Below, in pieces: positions 1 to 11,438 of a stretch of 64,000 bases of DNA. Position 1 is the first letter of the stretch; each line of letters starts with the position of its first letter. Origin of the DNA: Anthoceros angustus (lineage: Eukaryota > Streptophyta > Anthocerotopsida > Anthocerotales > Anthocerotaceae); contig MU008223.1 in assembly GCA_010909165.1 (NCBI GenBank), positions 1-64,000 of the forward strand, given 5' to 3'. The notes beneath the pieces are model-generated. The model was not told the DNA's origin. It was given only the letters and a program-made list of their open reading frames with translations, and did not search any database. The translations under genes and the position numbers were made by a program.

Positions 1-1304
1 GGCCAATTTGAACGCATAATTCAACTACACGAACCGTCGGTCGAGAGGTCCTTTTACATGATCGTTTTACTCTGTTTTCATTCCACCGTCATAAGTAGTT
101 GTGACATTTGTGCCATGTGCATTAGGGTATTATGCTTTCATTTCAAAGTTTGCTTATGAAACCCGTCCTCTATTAGATACACACATATGAAGTAGGGACA
201 TACGATCATAGGTATATGATTGTTAACATATAGCCCTACACATACAATTATGATATGCATCGTTTCTCTGCTTTTGAATTCGATAGACTCCACCAATCAA
301 GCTTGCCATTCACGAAGGCAAATTCTGGCTCTGATCGTGCGATGTTCGACTTGCAATCGGCACGGATATAAATGCATGACACATATAACAGGCATGGTGG
401 GAGAATCGGGCACTCCCAGTCCTCCCTATAGCGGCCACACTTATCACTGTCGCCCGTGCGTTGGGTTTCGTCCCATGAGACTTGTGTGAAAGTTCGAGGT
501 CTTGTGATGCCCAATCGCTACTGCGATGACACACTTCTCCTTCTAAACAAGCAAGGCGCCCTACTCTCCCTCTCACGGGTGCACCAGCTTGCTTGCCAAC
601 CTCGACCCAGCGACACAACTTGGAAGTTGAGTCGTGAGATGACTAAGCGGCGCCCGCGTGGGCCTTGAGTGGAGGTCGGGCATGCAGCAGTCGGGCCGTA
701 GCCTTGCAGGTTATAAGGTATTCACGCCCGCCCATGCGGCGTAGGCAATGGCGCGTGTAAGGCGAGTGGCGGAGTGGCGTAAGGTCGAGTAAGCCATGCG
801 GACCTCGCGATTACAGACGAGGAAGAGGCACCTTCCCCAGTATTACTTCCAACGACGAGGAGGGAGGTCTCGCAACCTCAAGACAATTCTAAGTCTCTTG
901 CGCTCAACCCGGCTCTGGCGCTATCTCTTTGAACGCTCGAGGCATCTTCGCGTGGCTCACGTTGGGGTTGGAGCGTGAGCGGCGAAGAGGCGCGTACAAG
1001 CGGTCTCGGCAGCGGCTCGGCGAAGGGAGAAGAAGGCGATGGCATCCAAAAAATGGAGGTCTAGGAGCCATGGAACTGGTAGAGCGCAACATTGTGACCG
1101 GCTATCCGGACTTTGGGCCACAGGAGAGGCGGGAGGATTAAGTCGAGGAGTGGCACTTAGGCGTGTTCCAGTCATGCGGACGCGTTTGACGTGTCACTCC
1201 GGTCCGGGGTTCGCCGGAAGATGTTGGCGGCCAACAGGAGGTTGATCCAAGAACCTCCGGGAGGATCCTAGGCGATGGACCTTGGAGGTCCTGAGGGCGG
1301 CCTA
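1..1304. other. Unassigned left end
   Basis: No gene is recognised. Reading frames are short on both strands and none resembles a known family. Positions 396-626 hold a dispersed repeat listed separately. The part from 627 to 1304 is G-rich and has no counterpart elsewhere in the window. It ends directly at a telomere-type tract. Confidence 0.5.
396..626 (+). repeat. Dispersed TGTGGGAG-terminal repeat, copy 1
   Basis: This stretch starts near GGTGGGAG and contains the recurrent core GGCCACACTTATC, then GTTTCGTCCCATGAGACTTG and AACAAGCAAGGCGCC. The same ordered words occur at 38497-38785 (same strand) and, reverse-complemented, at 5205-5489 and 45970-46256; only the terminal part recurs at 25655-25766 and 26725-26782. 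A TG start matches an LTR end, but no partner LTR or coding region was identified, so the class is open. Confidence 0.6.
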
Positions 1305-1327
1305 CCCTAAACCCTAAACCCTAAACC
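1305..1327 (-). repeat. Interstitial telomere-type tract (CCCTAAA)3
   Basis: Three exact CCCTAAA units plus CC, the C-rich strand of the Arabidopsis-type plant telomere repeat. It sits at a junction: sequence to the right (TTCTTCCTGCCCTCCATCGG) continues the repeat seen at 61464 and 60880, where the left neighbour is different and has no telomere units. Units of this kind are known at repaired breaks and near chromosome ends. Confidence 0.85.
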
Positions 1328-1375
1328 TTCTTCCTGCCCTCCATCGGCGTCGTCACTCCATCTGAACCCGGCGGC

Positions 1376-1657
1376 CTCCACTCTCCGCATACAAAGGGTG
1401 ACCCTACATAGGTAATACATGTATGTTAAGGTAGTACGTTGGGTGATAAGGGTGACCCTACATAGGTAGAGACGGTCCCCATCTTATGTGGGTGGGTAGG
1501 ACAATGCGTGTCTCTACCCATCTAGGGTGTTAACAAATGAGGGACGAGGAGATGTAGGTAGTATGTAGGGCGCCCGGGTCACCCCACATAGCATGTAGGG
1601 CGTGAGCAAGGGCTCCCCATTTAGGGTAGTTAGGTAGGTGAATGGGTAGGATGAGAG
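1376..1657 (+). repeat. Dispersed GTGACCCTACATAGGTA block, copy 1
   Basis: The stretch contains GGTGACCCTACATAGGTA, ATACATGTATGTTAAGG and TGTAGGTAGTATGTAGGGC. The same order recurs at 22640-22915, 60350-60620, 60920-61190 and 61520-61780. It always precedes the hairpin minisatellite, so the two form one composite repeat. No coding capacity is visible. Confidence 0.75.
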
Positions 1658-1890
1658 TGTCTCCCCTCGTAGGGGAGTGGTGAGGTCTCCCTACCGTGAG
1701 TGGTGAGGTCTCCCTACACCGCGGGAGTGGTGAGGTCTCCCTACGCAGGAGTGGTGAGGTCTCCCCGGGGTGAGTGAGTGAGGTCTCCCTCGCGAGGGAG
1801 TGGTGAGTCTCCCTACATGCAGGAGTGGTGAGGTCTCCCAACCGCGAGTGGTGAGTCTCCCCTCACCAGGGAGTGGTGAGGCCTCCTCGT
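1658..1890 (+). repeat. Hairpin-forming minisatellite, copy 1
   Basis: Degenerate head-to-tail units of about 26 bp with the frame GAGTGGTGAGGTCTCCCTAC. Intact units carry CTCCCTAC-N-GTAGGGAG, two perfect 8-bp inverted arms around one base. About eight to nine units are visible here, several shortened. Related arrays lie at 22925-23060, 60617-60672, 61190-61245 and 61785-61878. Confidence 0.8.
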
Positions 1891-1931
1891 GCGGCGGAGG
1901 TGGGGTGCGACACCCTTCATGGGCACCTTGG

Positions 1932-2900
1932 GCAGCATGCTCCTCCAAGAAAAGGCGACCTCATGTACCGTGTACCACCGTGCACGCATGCTCGGCGAAA
2001 TCGCTTGCCAATGGCGAGAGAAGGACAGCCGCCCACAACCGTCGGGGTTCTCCCACAATGTTGCGTCCATATCGGGGCCCCCATCGCTACGACTTGGGGT
2101 CCAAGCAATGACAGCTTCACACATGCGCCATATCTTGCTCGCACCAAGTTCCCAAGCAAGTGCACAACAAATTGTAGATTTTTCTTTGCAACTTGGAACT
2201 CAACGAGTTCAATGATATTGGACTAATACAAAACCCTACATATATAGCTTGAGACTAAAATTGACGAAACAAAGAACATGATAATCCTAGAAGGGGATTA
2301 ATATACGAACCCCTTCCACACTTTCAAAACCCCTTCACAAAAGACATCGTTCGGAAATGCATTATGGCAAATCCACGCTTAATCGCACCATGCTAAAACC
2401 CTTTTTCTTGAAAACTACAGATTCAAAAATCCATGAAACAAAAGGTCTTTGTTGGCGCGTCGGGCCATCCGAAACTTCCTTGCCTACGCCTATGGTTTCT
2501 AAGTCTTGAAAGGAAATCATGATCTCACAGCTTCAAAAACCTCTTGTCCTCCAAAAGTCTTCCTCTACAAAGATCCTTCACGGACGATCTCATCGCTTGG
2601 GTGGCTTCAATCTAATCATAGGTTGCGCATGCATTCCAATTCTCTGCGTCGGCTATCATTTTCTGCAAAAGTCTTCGTCTTCATCTTCTTCGTTGTCTCT
2701 TTCCTCCTTGTCACCACCACTCGCAGATCGCCGTCTGTCGTGGTTGTTGGTCCTTCCTCCAAGTCCCCTCGTTTGCTTTCATCCTCCTTGCACCAAGTAG
2801 AACAACTTTGAGCCCTCAAACAATTTTTCACTCATACAAACCTCTTTGGCCTTAATCGCTCCTCTCTCGGTGGGCGTCGAATGTGAGCTCCTCTTTCGTG
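1932..2900. other. Left end of duplicated block 1, unclassified
   Basis: Homology with 42601-43620 begins at GCAGCATGCTCCTCCAAG. On the minus strand about 1930-2120 both copies read as a protein-like stretch with words such as DATLWEN, RHWQAI and EVAFSWRSML, which I do not recognise. The plus-strand reading at 2500-2830 is serine-rich or hydrophobic and may be chance. An A/T-rich stretch near 2230 holds CATATATAG. No function is proposed. Confidence 0.4.
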
Positions 2901-2948
2901 CAAAACCTCAAACCTTTCTTCGAGGTTAACATCGCCTGCTCAAGGCCC

Positions 2949-4870
2949 ATGGATTCTCGCTCGGCTCCTTCTGCATTTACACCGCTTCTTCCGACCGTGA
3001 CCTTATGACTGAGTTTTTCACTCGCCCTTGTTTTCCCGACTCTAGTCTTCTACCTTCGCCCCTCCTTGCCTCTTCACCTCAAGCAACATCCATCCCTATA
3101 GTTCCTACTCGAGAGGGGAAGATGAATGTGCCATTGTTAATCCTTATGAAAACAGAGAAGACTTTGGTGCTCTTAATCCACAAGACCCGAGACGTTCGCT
3201 CCACCTTCTGTAATACTTGATCCACCGAAGATATCCTTCGCCATCGTCAACCGAGACACCTTTGGAATGAGATCCCTTTGATTTAGAGTTCAATCAAGGC
3301 TACACCACCACCGCCGCAGTCATTTCAACGCTTCAATGTTGCCCCTTCAGAGGGAGATCCTCTCACTCTTCAAGAGGCATATTCGCGACCGATGCATTTA
3401 AGTGGAAGTTCGCTATTGATGATGAATATAATTCTCTTATCAAAAACAATACTTGGACTCTAGTAAACTTGCAAAAGGCGTAACCATCCAAATGCAAGTG
3501 GGTTCTCAAAACTAAATTCCGGAGGTTGAACCTCGATTCTATAAGGCGAGACTAGTGGCTAAGGGTTATAGTCAAAGAGGGAGTGGACTATCGAGGCGAT
3601 AAGGTTTATTCACATGTAGTCAAGGTCGCCTGAGAATGCTCGGCTTTATGTGCCGAGCTTAACTGAAATTTATCACTTGATGTTTGTACTTTCCTTTATG
3701 GTCATCCGCAAGAAGAGATCTATATGGATCAACCAAGACTATGAAGATGAGCAATACCCAAACAAGGTGTGTAAACTTATTCGCTTCTATTTACTAAAGC
3801 AAAGCCCACGCTTATGGTATGAGAGAATGGACTCTTACCTCAAGAAGATAGGTTTTATCCAAAGTGAAGCAGACACCAATATCTATGTACTCAAGGATGT
3901 TTGTTGGTTGCACTATATGTTGATGACTTAGTTATTCTGGCAACAATATTGAACTAGTTAACAAGATTAAAGTCGACCTTAGTAAAGAATTCGAGATGAA
4001 GGATCTCGGCAAAGTTAAATATATTCTTGGTATGCATGTACATAGAGATACCATGGTGCTATCTATCTCCATCAAGGAAGATATGTGGTATGTTAAAACG
4101 CTTCAATTTGGAGAATGCGCGGCGGCCACACCGGAGTAGGTGTAAGCTTTCATCCGCCACCGCCCACAATCGAGGAAAAGAAAGAGATGGAAAATATTCC
4201 TTATCGTATGGGAGTTGGTACTCTCATGTTCTTGAGTAATGCACTGAATCTCAACATCAGAAATGCTATTGCTCGCCTCGAGAATCCAGAAAGGATCACT
4301 GGGTTGCTCTCAAGCATCATGCGACCTCAAGGGTACTCCAAATTATGGCCTGCTTCAAGCCTAGCGGAAAGAAGCATCCGCCATCGACATGCTTTGTCGA
4401 TGCAGATTGGGCTTCGACACGACACCGAAAAGTATCTCAAAGATATTGCTTTCTTGTCGGCTCCATCACAGTTAATTGGTCTTGTAGAAACAAGCGCAAT
4501 ATCACTTTCAATGTAATCGAGTACAAAGCACTCAAGCCACGAAGAGGCCGAATGGGAAAGAAAGCTATGTGAAGATTTGGATATGAAGGTGAAGGGCCAA
4601 TAAAGGCTTAATTGTGACAATATGTCGCCATTGCTCTTGTCGCTAATCCGTCTTTCATGCACGAAGCATATTGAGATTCAACACCATTATATTCGACGCT
4701 GAGAGAGGAATTGTTAAGTATGTACCCACGATGACAATACAAAGATATATCAAAATCCTTGCCAAGTTCAAACACCGCCCACAGAGAAGGGCTTGGATTG
4801 TTGATCAGCAGCTTTTGCACTGGACCAATCACACATTTGGTGAGGCGATCTTATCTCGAACGGCCATTTG
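2949..4870 (+). pseudogene. Ty1/copia pol fragment A (reverse transcriptase and RNase H)
   Basis: Copia polyproteins copy element RNA into DNA. This copy is 5'-truncated: no gag, protease or integrase core is visible. It starts with the linker before the reverse transcriptase, followed by the RT region (DYEDEQYPNKVCKL, KQSPRLWYERMDSYLKK, DTNIYVL). The catalytic YVDD region near 3915 is frame-broken, and RNase H is shredded across frames. The same truncation point occurs in the copy at 43632-45620, so the two descend from one inserted element by segmental duplication. Compared base by base, most breaks here fall where the other copy has CAG or CTG, so part of the damage may be sequence error. 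Confidence 0.85.
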
Positions 4871-5019
4871 AAGTTGATCTATTGTAGACCGCTTGCTTCA
4901 ATCTTACTTATGACGGTGACGATCGGTGAGTTGAGTTTAGTTGAAGACCGTAGTACTTATACAATACTCCAAATGCAAATGATTATTAGTTCTTTGATTT
5001 AGATAACCCAACTAGTCCG

Positions 5020-5201
5020 AGAGGGAGAGTTAGAAGTACATCTGCTGGTTATGGTTAGCTTAGCTAAACCGTGGTCATACCCTTTGGTATCTAAAATCAA
5101 GAGGTACAACTCTTCATACATGTGCTATAAAAGCCCACTTGTAATCAATTGTATCAATTAGTAAGCACTAAACTTTGATCAAACGCCCGCAAAGCACCTC
5201 A
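5020..5201 (+). repeat. 3' LTR and polypurine tract of copia A
   Basis: A polypurine tract GAGAGGGAGAG at 5020-5030 is followed by about 170 bp containing a TATA box (CTATAAAAG, 5125-5133) and ending near AAAGCACCTCA. The right limit is set by where this copy and the inverted copy at 18880-19063 stop matching. The canonical TG start is not seen and may be lost to an indel. No 5' LTR of this element was found. Confidence 0.7.
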
Positions 5202-5204
5202 AAC

Positions 5205-5489
5205 TCCGGGCGCCGTGGACTCCTTCCACCGAGGCATGGCCTACATTGTGTTGTGTCGCTGTAGGCCTGGAGTTGGTGAATTTTGGAAGGCAAGTGCAGC
5301 AACAGAGAGGGAGAGTTAGAGGCGCCTTGCTTGTTGAGGGGGTGAGTGTGAATGGGTGAAGGCAACGATTGATCTCTTAGAATCCGGCTATCCACACAAG
5401 TCTCATGGGAGAAACCCAACGCATCGAGCGATAAAGGAATAAGTGTGGCCACTAGAGGGTGAATCTCAAGCCCTAGGATTTTCCTCCAC
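5205..5489 (-). repeat. Dispersed TGTGGGAG-terminal repeat, inverted copy
   Basis: Read on the minus strand this matches 38497-38785: the core GGCCACACTTATTCC, the word CAAGCAAGGCGCC and the word CATGCC are in the same order. It lies directly between the copia LTR and the 5' flank of the ParB-methyltransferase gene, the same place as in block 2 (45970-46256). Confidence 0.65.
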
Positions 5490-6069
5490 GTAATCATCAC
5501 TTGCTCAAAGTATCTCTAGCATTAAGCGTATAACAAAAGTACAAGTGTTTATAAAGTCTAGGTAGTTACTGGTAGTTGTAACCAAAATAACCAATTAGCT
5601 AAAAATGAGTGACTACTTCTAGCCCCAAGATTTAATTAAATATTAATCTAGACACTTCTAGGTGCCCTAATAAATAGTGTCCAAATTATCTTAATATTTC
5701 ATCAAATTCGGATGTTGAAGTCCATGATCGAGATTTGAGAAACCGCTATCGAGAATTACACCTTCGGACAACTATATATGTAACATAATCGATTGAATAA
5801 TTAGAGCATTCGCAAGCAAAGCTCTATTTAGGGTTTTGTTTGCATCACCGCACCGAATCGCAGCACATTTGAGGGCATGCTGAGGGCACGGCATGGGGTG
5901 AGCGCAACTTCCTAGCACTTGCTGGTTTAGGAACAGGACTTGCACACGAAGGCCTCGATCACGAGGTCTTCGCCAAGGCAACCCACAAGCGGGCAACATT
6001 GCAGCGCACCAAGCTCGGGTTCGAGCATCAATGTTCCAAGAAGGTATGCGCCTTTCAACGCCACCTCAC
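5490..6069 (+). other. 5' flank of ParB-methyltransferase gene, copy 1
   Basis: A/T-rich non-coding sequence shared with 46257-46845, including TTTAATTAAATATTAATC and ACTATATATGTAACATA. No protein family is recognised. Conservation next to the gene in both blocks suggests a promoter or leader, but both copies come from one duplication, so conservation alone is weak evidence. Confidence 0.4.
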
Positions 6070-6190
6070 ATGGAGCATGTCGGTTTTGAAACCCCTGGGT
6101 TTTGAAACCTGACATGTTTTGAAACGAGATACGGTTTCAAAACCCTTTCAAGTTTTGAAACCGAGATATGGTTTTGAAATGGCGTACACT
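6070..6190 (+). promoter_or_regulatory. GGTTTCAAAACC palindromic motif cluster, copy 1
   Basis: Repeated GGTTTTGAAAC / GGTTTCAAAACC words in both orientations sit about 70-190 bp before the first candidate start codon of the gene. The word is close to its own reverse complement. Block 2 has the same cluster with additional units (46845-46990). Its position suggests a protein-binding array or a leader hairpin; this is inference. Confidence 0.4.
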
Positions 6191-6261
6191 CTTGTTGTAA
6201 TCAGCCTTTTGCCTGGTTTACGATTTTGTAATCGCCTTATGCCCTCATCCTTGTTTGCTTT

Positions 6262-7663
6262 ATGCCCACCATGGCACGCCTCCCAACAGGAAGAAAGTTT
6301 GGTTTGAAGCGGCTTTTGGGGTCGCACAAAATCGAACAATCCCACGCTCATCCCGACGTGACCGAAAGGAAGTTGAGGAAAAGCGTGAAGGCCACCAAGT
6401 CCAAAGAGCATCCGAACCAATCCTTAGTGCCTCAAGACCAGACGATTGTGCAAAGGTGCAGCAAAATCTTTGTGGCTTCCTCCGATGGCATGCAAATAAG
6501 GACTTATGAGGATGCATGTTGGTTGTCCTCTATGGTTGCATCCGCGAGACTTCATGCCGTGCTATGAATGGTGCCGCTTATCGTCGCCCGGTGCTTGAAT
6601 TGTCCGAGTTCGTGGCATCTTCACTCTAATGATCCGTGTAGCAACAAAGATTTCGTGGCAGCTCTGCTTTGTTTGGTTGTTTCGGATGCCCGCTTTTACT
6701 TTTACATTTTCCTCCTCCGCCCTCCGCTTTGTTAATTAGTAATTCTCGCACCTAACCTAGTGCCTTGCCTGCGGGTGACTAAGAACATGGAGATTTTGCC
6801 TCAGTGCATGGTTGGAGGCACACGAGCAAGGACGTTTTGGTTGTCTCGATCCCAGAGAAGTAGGCAAGGTTGGCAAGAGGAAGCGCAACGACGAGCAAGC
6901 CAAGACCCGCCTCGCCTGACGCCCAACCGCGGATCCGATTCCAGCAAGCGAGGAGGAGGAGATCGTGTCCTCGCGAGAGTGCTAAATGCAAGAAGGCCTC
7001 AAGTCCACCTCCGCCCTCGTGGAGGAAGACCCACGAGGCCTAGTGGAGGCGTGGCTATCGATAAGTCGATCGATCAACACGATGCTAGAGGGAAATCTGA
7101 GGAGGAACAATGGTCGGAGGCAAGCCTTCTATAAGTGCGCAGAAATTGCGTGCCAAAGGCAGGAGGTGGACCCAAACCACAAGCTAAGGCTGGGAGCTCT
7201 CACTCAAAAGCAAAGCATCGACGTCAAGCTTCAATTGAGCGCTCCAACAATTTCAAAGATTACCTCACGCTGAGTGCCTCGTGGCCCCTTCAATCGCAAG
7301 CAAAGTGTAATTGTGAAGAAACCGAGAGAGGTTGTCCACTCCAAGGTTCTTTTGGAGAATGAGTGGCATATTGTTATGCCCACCACCGGATGATGAAGAT
7401 AAGCCTTCCTCTCGTGGCGCTTTGGGTGAGTGGATTGGAGGTTGCAAATGCCAATCAAGCATTGAGGGCAGTTGATAATCTGGGCTTGGCTCCACAATTG
7501 AGGCGATATTACAATGGAGATCCTGCGTAGTGAGGCCGGGGATCGCTTTGTGTGACTCCAAAGACGACTATAGGATGCTCGTTTGACCCTAGATAAAGTG
7601 GAAGCACGTTGCCTCGCCATGATGTGAAGATCAAGCTCAAGGCCGCCCAAAGACGTGGAGGAT
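6262..7663 (+). pseudogene. ParB-methyltransferase gene copy 1, N-terminal exons
   Basis: The first reading is strongly basic (RKFGLKRLLG, then KLRKSVKATKSKEHP), as expected for a nuclear or DNA-binding N-terminus. A second exon begins near 6809 with MVGG and carries a KR-rich and acidic stretch, then later words ENEWHIVMP and NANQA that match copy 2 (47090-48509). A splice acceptor TTGTGCAG seen in copy 2 appears here as a shortened CAGTGC, consistent with CAG loss. A donor GTGAGT lies at 7664. No domain family is recognised in this part. Frames are broken at several places where copy 2 is open, and the exon limits are approximate. Confidence 0.55.
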
Positions 7664-8117
7664 GTGAGTCCTAACCACTTTTATTTTCATGCTTGTTTCT
7701 TAGACTTTAAAAGGAGGGTGCACTGCTACCACGCACCAGTGCGCGCCCGCCTACCATCGCACCAGGTAGGCACCACAGCACGTGCACACCCTCTTTTATT
7801 TCTAAATTGTTCATCGCTTTGAGGAGGGTGCACTGCCCATGGCGCACCTACGCCAACCCGCCAAAGACACCCTACCTATGGGTTTATGGGCTTCACCGGA
7901 GTCGGACAATGAGGGTGTGCCGTGAGGCCTACGCACCATCGTTATTTTCTTAGTTATCCTTTGGTTTTTGTAGGGTGGGCTAGCCATCAAGAGGGTGCGC
8001 AGTGTACCAGCGACCCCTCCTTGTTTCTCTTTACATCTTGGGATTTGTTTATGGTGAGCGTTACTAATGAGTATAGCTTCTAGTTTTGTTCCTAACTTTC
8101 ATGTTTCATTCATACCA
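7664..8117 (+). repeat. Intron with GGGTGCGCC hairpin minisatellite, copy 1
   Basis: Intron bounded by GTGAGT and a damaged acceptor near CATACCAATGG (CATACCAGAATGG in copy 2). It is filled with degenerate units that begin AGGGTGC and end GCACCCTC, so each unit has inverted ends and can fold back. The block 2 equivalent is 48510-49011. Confidence 0.65.
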
Positions 8118-8298
8118 ATGGGGAGGTTTTCTATAGCATAATCCTACGTTCATCGTGGATGGAATCAATGACAGCCCACTTTTGAAGGATGAGGGACAAG
8201 GCATCCAAAGAAAGTCTCTTTTGGACACCATGTCGAAGCTCGCTTCTTCCGGGGCCAGGGAAGCGGGTGAATTTTTCGCATCACCGGTGAAGGAAGAG
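8118..8298 (+). pseudogene. ParB-methyltransferase copy 1, linker exon before copia insertion
   Basis: Encodes VDGINDSPLLKDEGQGIQ and a following stretch shared with 49012 and 51060 onward. The exon is cut by the copia element at 8299 and resumes at 14283 with the acidic part (EEDEDV). No family is recognised for this piece. The last bases AAGAG form one half of the apparent 5-bp target duplication. Confidence 0.6.
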
Positions 8299-8470
8299 TT
8301 TCTGGCGTTGTGTGGATTGTGGGAGAGAGCATCGTGGAGCGAGAGCGCACGAGGCACGAGGGGCAAAGGTAGTTATCGTATTATCAAAGAAAAATGAAAA
8401 GAGTATATATGAGTATTTCAAAAAGTAGTTATAATCGATTATGAAACTACTAATTCAACATAATTTCTTA
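8299..8470 (-). repeat. 3' LTR of copia C
   Basis: About 170 bp matching 14114-14282, including GGAGCGAGAGCGCACGAGGC and GAGTATATATGAGTATTTC. Next to it lies a polypurine tract (AAGAGGAG on the minus strand, 8471-8478). The canonical TG/CA ends are not clear in either copy. Confidence 0.8.
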
Positions 8471-8766
8471 CTCCTCTTAGTTGAAATAATCGTGGTAAGA
8501 GAAATGAAAAGGTTAATGTAAACCATAACACTAAAACCCAAACATACAACTATCTCCTCTTAAGCTCCAAAAGAGGGTAAGGCCTTAGTGTTAGTTGAGC
8601 ACGCACATTAGCACAAACTTTGTGGCTTCATCCACCGCTGATCAATATACCAAATATATTAATGCAAGTGCCAATCTTGGCCACCGCTGCAATGAGCTTG
8701 AGACCACAATAAGAATGCTTGGCATGCGAATTTCGAGGTAGGGCCTTGGTTAGCAAATCAATATTC

Positions 8767-10020
8767 TCACTTGTTGGAATATAACGAACTTCCACTCGCC
8801 TCAAAAGAACGATCCAAATTACTTCTCGCCGCCAGACAAAGCTCCATATTCGCCTCAGATGATAAGCAAATTGTGGCCAACTTTACTTGACCAGAAACCA
8901 GATCCACCAAGTATATTGCAATATGTCGCAACACTCTTCCTACTATCCGGTCTCCGCCCAATCAAGATCTGTAATGAAGTAAGCATTAAACCAAAGAAAG
9001 GTTGTAGAGTAAGTAAGTCCAAACCTAGGGGTGCCTTGAGATACCTAAAAATCCTCTTCACTTGTCCAATGAACTTCCCGGATTTTCTAAAAATTGAGAA
9101 ACACTACTAAGCTGGCTATATCTAAACGTCCATTTGCAAAGATAAATGAGGCTACCTACTGACTTGCCTATAAGGGCGAGCTGCCATAATATCAGCTTGC
9201 GTGAAGGACACCGCTCTTGATAATTTATCTCCGTGGACATAGGTGTGGCAATGACGGCATCCGCCATATTGAAACGCAAAAGTTGATTCACAAAATGTTC
9301 CTGATGTATCTCGATAGTATGCCTATCCTCAGAGAAGTGAAACTGAACGCCAAGTGAAAAGCTGAGCTGGCCCAAGTCGAACATGTCAAAGCGAGAAAGC
9401 AAAACACTCTTGATTCGGGCCATCAGTGCAGTAGAGGTACAAAACAAGAAGTTGTCATCAACATAAACTGTTAAAATAAGGAAATCTGCGCCGTCCCATA
9501 AGATATAAACACTGCTGTCAGCATCAAGGCATGTAAATCCAAGCTCAATGAGTAAGGCATGGAAAGTTTCATTCAAGCCCTGCTTGATTGTTTCAAGCCA
9601 TACAAAGTCTTTAGCGTGACAAACTTTGTTAACATCTTCTACAAAACCTTCTGGGACATATATATTTCTTCCTCTAAGGACCCATTTAAAAGGCCTTCAC
9701 ATCCAAATTGATGTACATAAAGACCATAATGGGCAGCCAAGGAGAGCAATATTCTAATTGACGTGGATTTAACAATCGGGAAAAGTTTCATTGTAATCTA
9801 GCCACGCAACGACTATAACCTTTGGCAACTAACCTGGCCTTATAACGTCCAACACCACCGGTGTTCAACTTCTTCTTGAAAACCCATTTGCAAGCAACAG
9901 CTTGCGACCCTTGGTAAATCAACTAATTTCCAGGTTTTGTTGGCTATAAGGAATCATACTCGACTTGATAGCCTTTTGCCAATGTTCAGGGACCGAAATG
10001 GCTTCCTTATAAGTGGTGTT
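8767..10020 (-). pseudogene. Copia C reverse transcriptase and RNase H
   Basis: The reverse transcriptase reading at 9058-9576 contains the active-site region TVYVDDNFLF, followed by LGVQFHFSEDRHTIEIHQ. The RNase H part at 8855-9061 begins KRIFRYLK and includes DSRKSVATYCNILGG. Upstream RT words (for example a degenerate version of the INLDVKAF helix) are split across frames at 9600-9730. The RT frame is uninterrupted over 172 codons, so this element is less damaged than copia A. Function is DNA synthesis from the element RNA and removal of the RNA strand. Confidence 0.85.
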
Positions 10021-10274
10021 CGTATCAAAATTCTTAGATGATGGAGAAAGTGAAACTAGAAACTACAAAAGGTGGCTCGGACCATTCACTACGAGGTGGT
10101 CTATAGCGTGTAGATCTCATAAACCGCTCGTGTAGGCTCAATCGGATCGGTGTGGGCTCGATTAGACGAAGAGGTCGATCAAAAAGAAACAACAACAGGA
10201 TCAACTTCAAGGATTCATCAAAGGAGGGAACCGCCAAGGACTCATCCGATGGAGAAGGGTCGTCTGGAGAAGCA

Positions 10275-11244
10275 CTAGGAAGATGAGCTTGTGCATGTGA
10301 ACTGGATGTTGTAGCCCCCAAGAGGAAGGTGAAGCTGAAACATCATCAATATCAAAATAGAAACATCAGCATCAGTATTGTAATCGCCTAGATCATCCAC
10401 TCCATGGATAGAAACAGTAGAATCAAAGGAAGCAGGATCCAAAGCAGTTTCATGACGTCGGAGAAGAGCATTCTCATGAAAAACAACACTCCGAGAAATG
10501 GAAACTTGCCGAGTACGTGGATCGAAAAGCTTATATCCCTTTACCTCGTCTGAATAACCAATAAAAATGCGGCGAACAGCTTTAGGATCAAGCTTACTCC
10601 GAAGTGCAGAAGGGATCAAAGCATATGCTGGTGCTCCAAAAATACGTAGGTGAGTGATCCGTGGCTTCTTCCCAGTCCATCGCTCATAAGGGGTAACCAA
10701 ACCAAGCTCCTTTGTAGGCAACCTGTTCTGCACATAATTAGCATATAAGGGCTTGAGATCCCTAGTGAGACCGGCAAAGGCTAAACTAGAAAGAGTAGCC
10801 TCTTGAAGTGTCCTTTTCTTGCGTTCAAGAAAAGCATTTTGAGCTGAGTATAAGGAACGTAAACCGATGAAGAACTCCCTCTCCAGCACAAAATTCGGTG
10901 AAGGCATTACTGGTATATTCGCCTCCGTTGTCAGTCCTAAGAATCTTCAGCTGATGGCCTGTCTGACGCTGAGCAGAAGCTAAATACGTCTGAAAACATG
11001 ACAGGGCTTCACTCTTGTGGGCAAGAACAAACACTGTAGAATAGCGGCTCCATTCATCAATGAAAGTGATAAAATAAGATGCTCCACCAAATGACATGGT
11101 CGACATGGGGCCACAGATGTCACTATGAACAGTGTGAAGAAGACAAGGAGCTCTTGACAAGTTCTGGTCTTTGAAAGGCTGTGAAATTGCCTTGCTCAAT
11201 TGACAAGAGTCACAAAAAGCTCTATTATCAAAAGAGAAAGACAA
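10275..11244 (-). pseudogene. Copia C integrase
   Basis: Two overlapping frames give the zinc-binding end (CDSCQLSKAISQPF), the core with HSDICGPM and DNGGEYTS (catalytic Asp residues), and the copia-specific C-terminal region with RLPTKELGLVTPYERW, RIFGAPAYALIPSALRSKLD and IFIGYSDEVKGYKLF. A single frame change near 10870 separates the core from the C-terminal part. Integrase joins element DNA to the host chromosome. Confidence 0.87.
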
Positions 11245-11438
11245 ATGATCTCTAAAAACCGAGTTATTGACTAAAGTGGAAAGCCTATTAAAATTACATG
11301 CCCTAATGCCAAAGCTGAGTTGGAGAGAGAGAGCTTGAATAGCATAAGCGATTGCATTGAACTATACAAAGTTCTAACATTCAAAAGATACAAGTCATGA
11401 AAAGGTGTCCCCTGAATAGATTAGATCCAATACTATTG

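Noticed and set aside
1658-1890. CRISPR array
   Set aside because: Units are contiguous and vary throughout, with no unique spacers, and the DNA is eukaryotic.
1530-1948. Minus-strand frames over the minisatellite (repeated RPHHS / ETSPL)
   Set aside because: They are translations of 26-bp tandem units and carry no protein signal.
2949-4870. RIP-like or cytosine-deamination mutation as the cause of broken copia frames
   Set aside because: Differences are mostly short losses at CAG/CTG, not C-to-T transitions.
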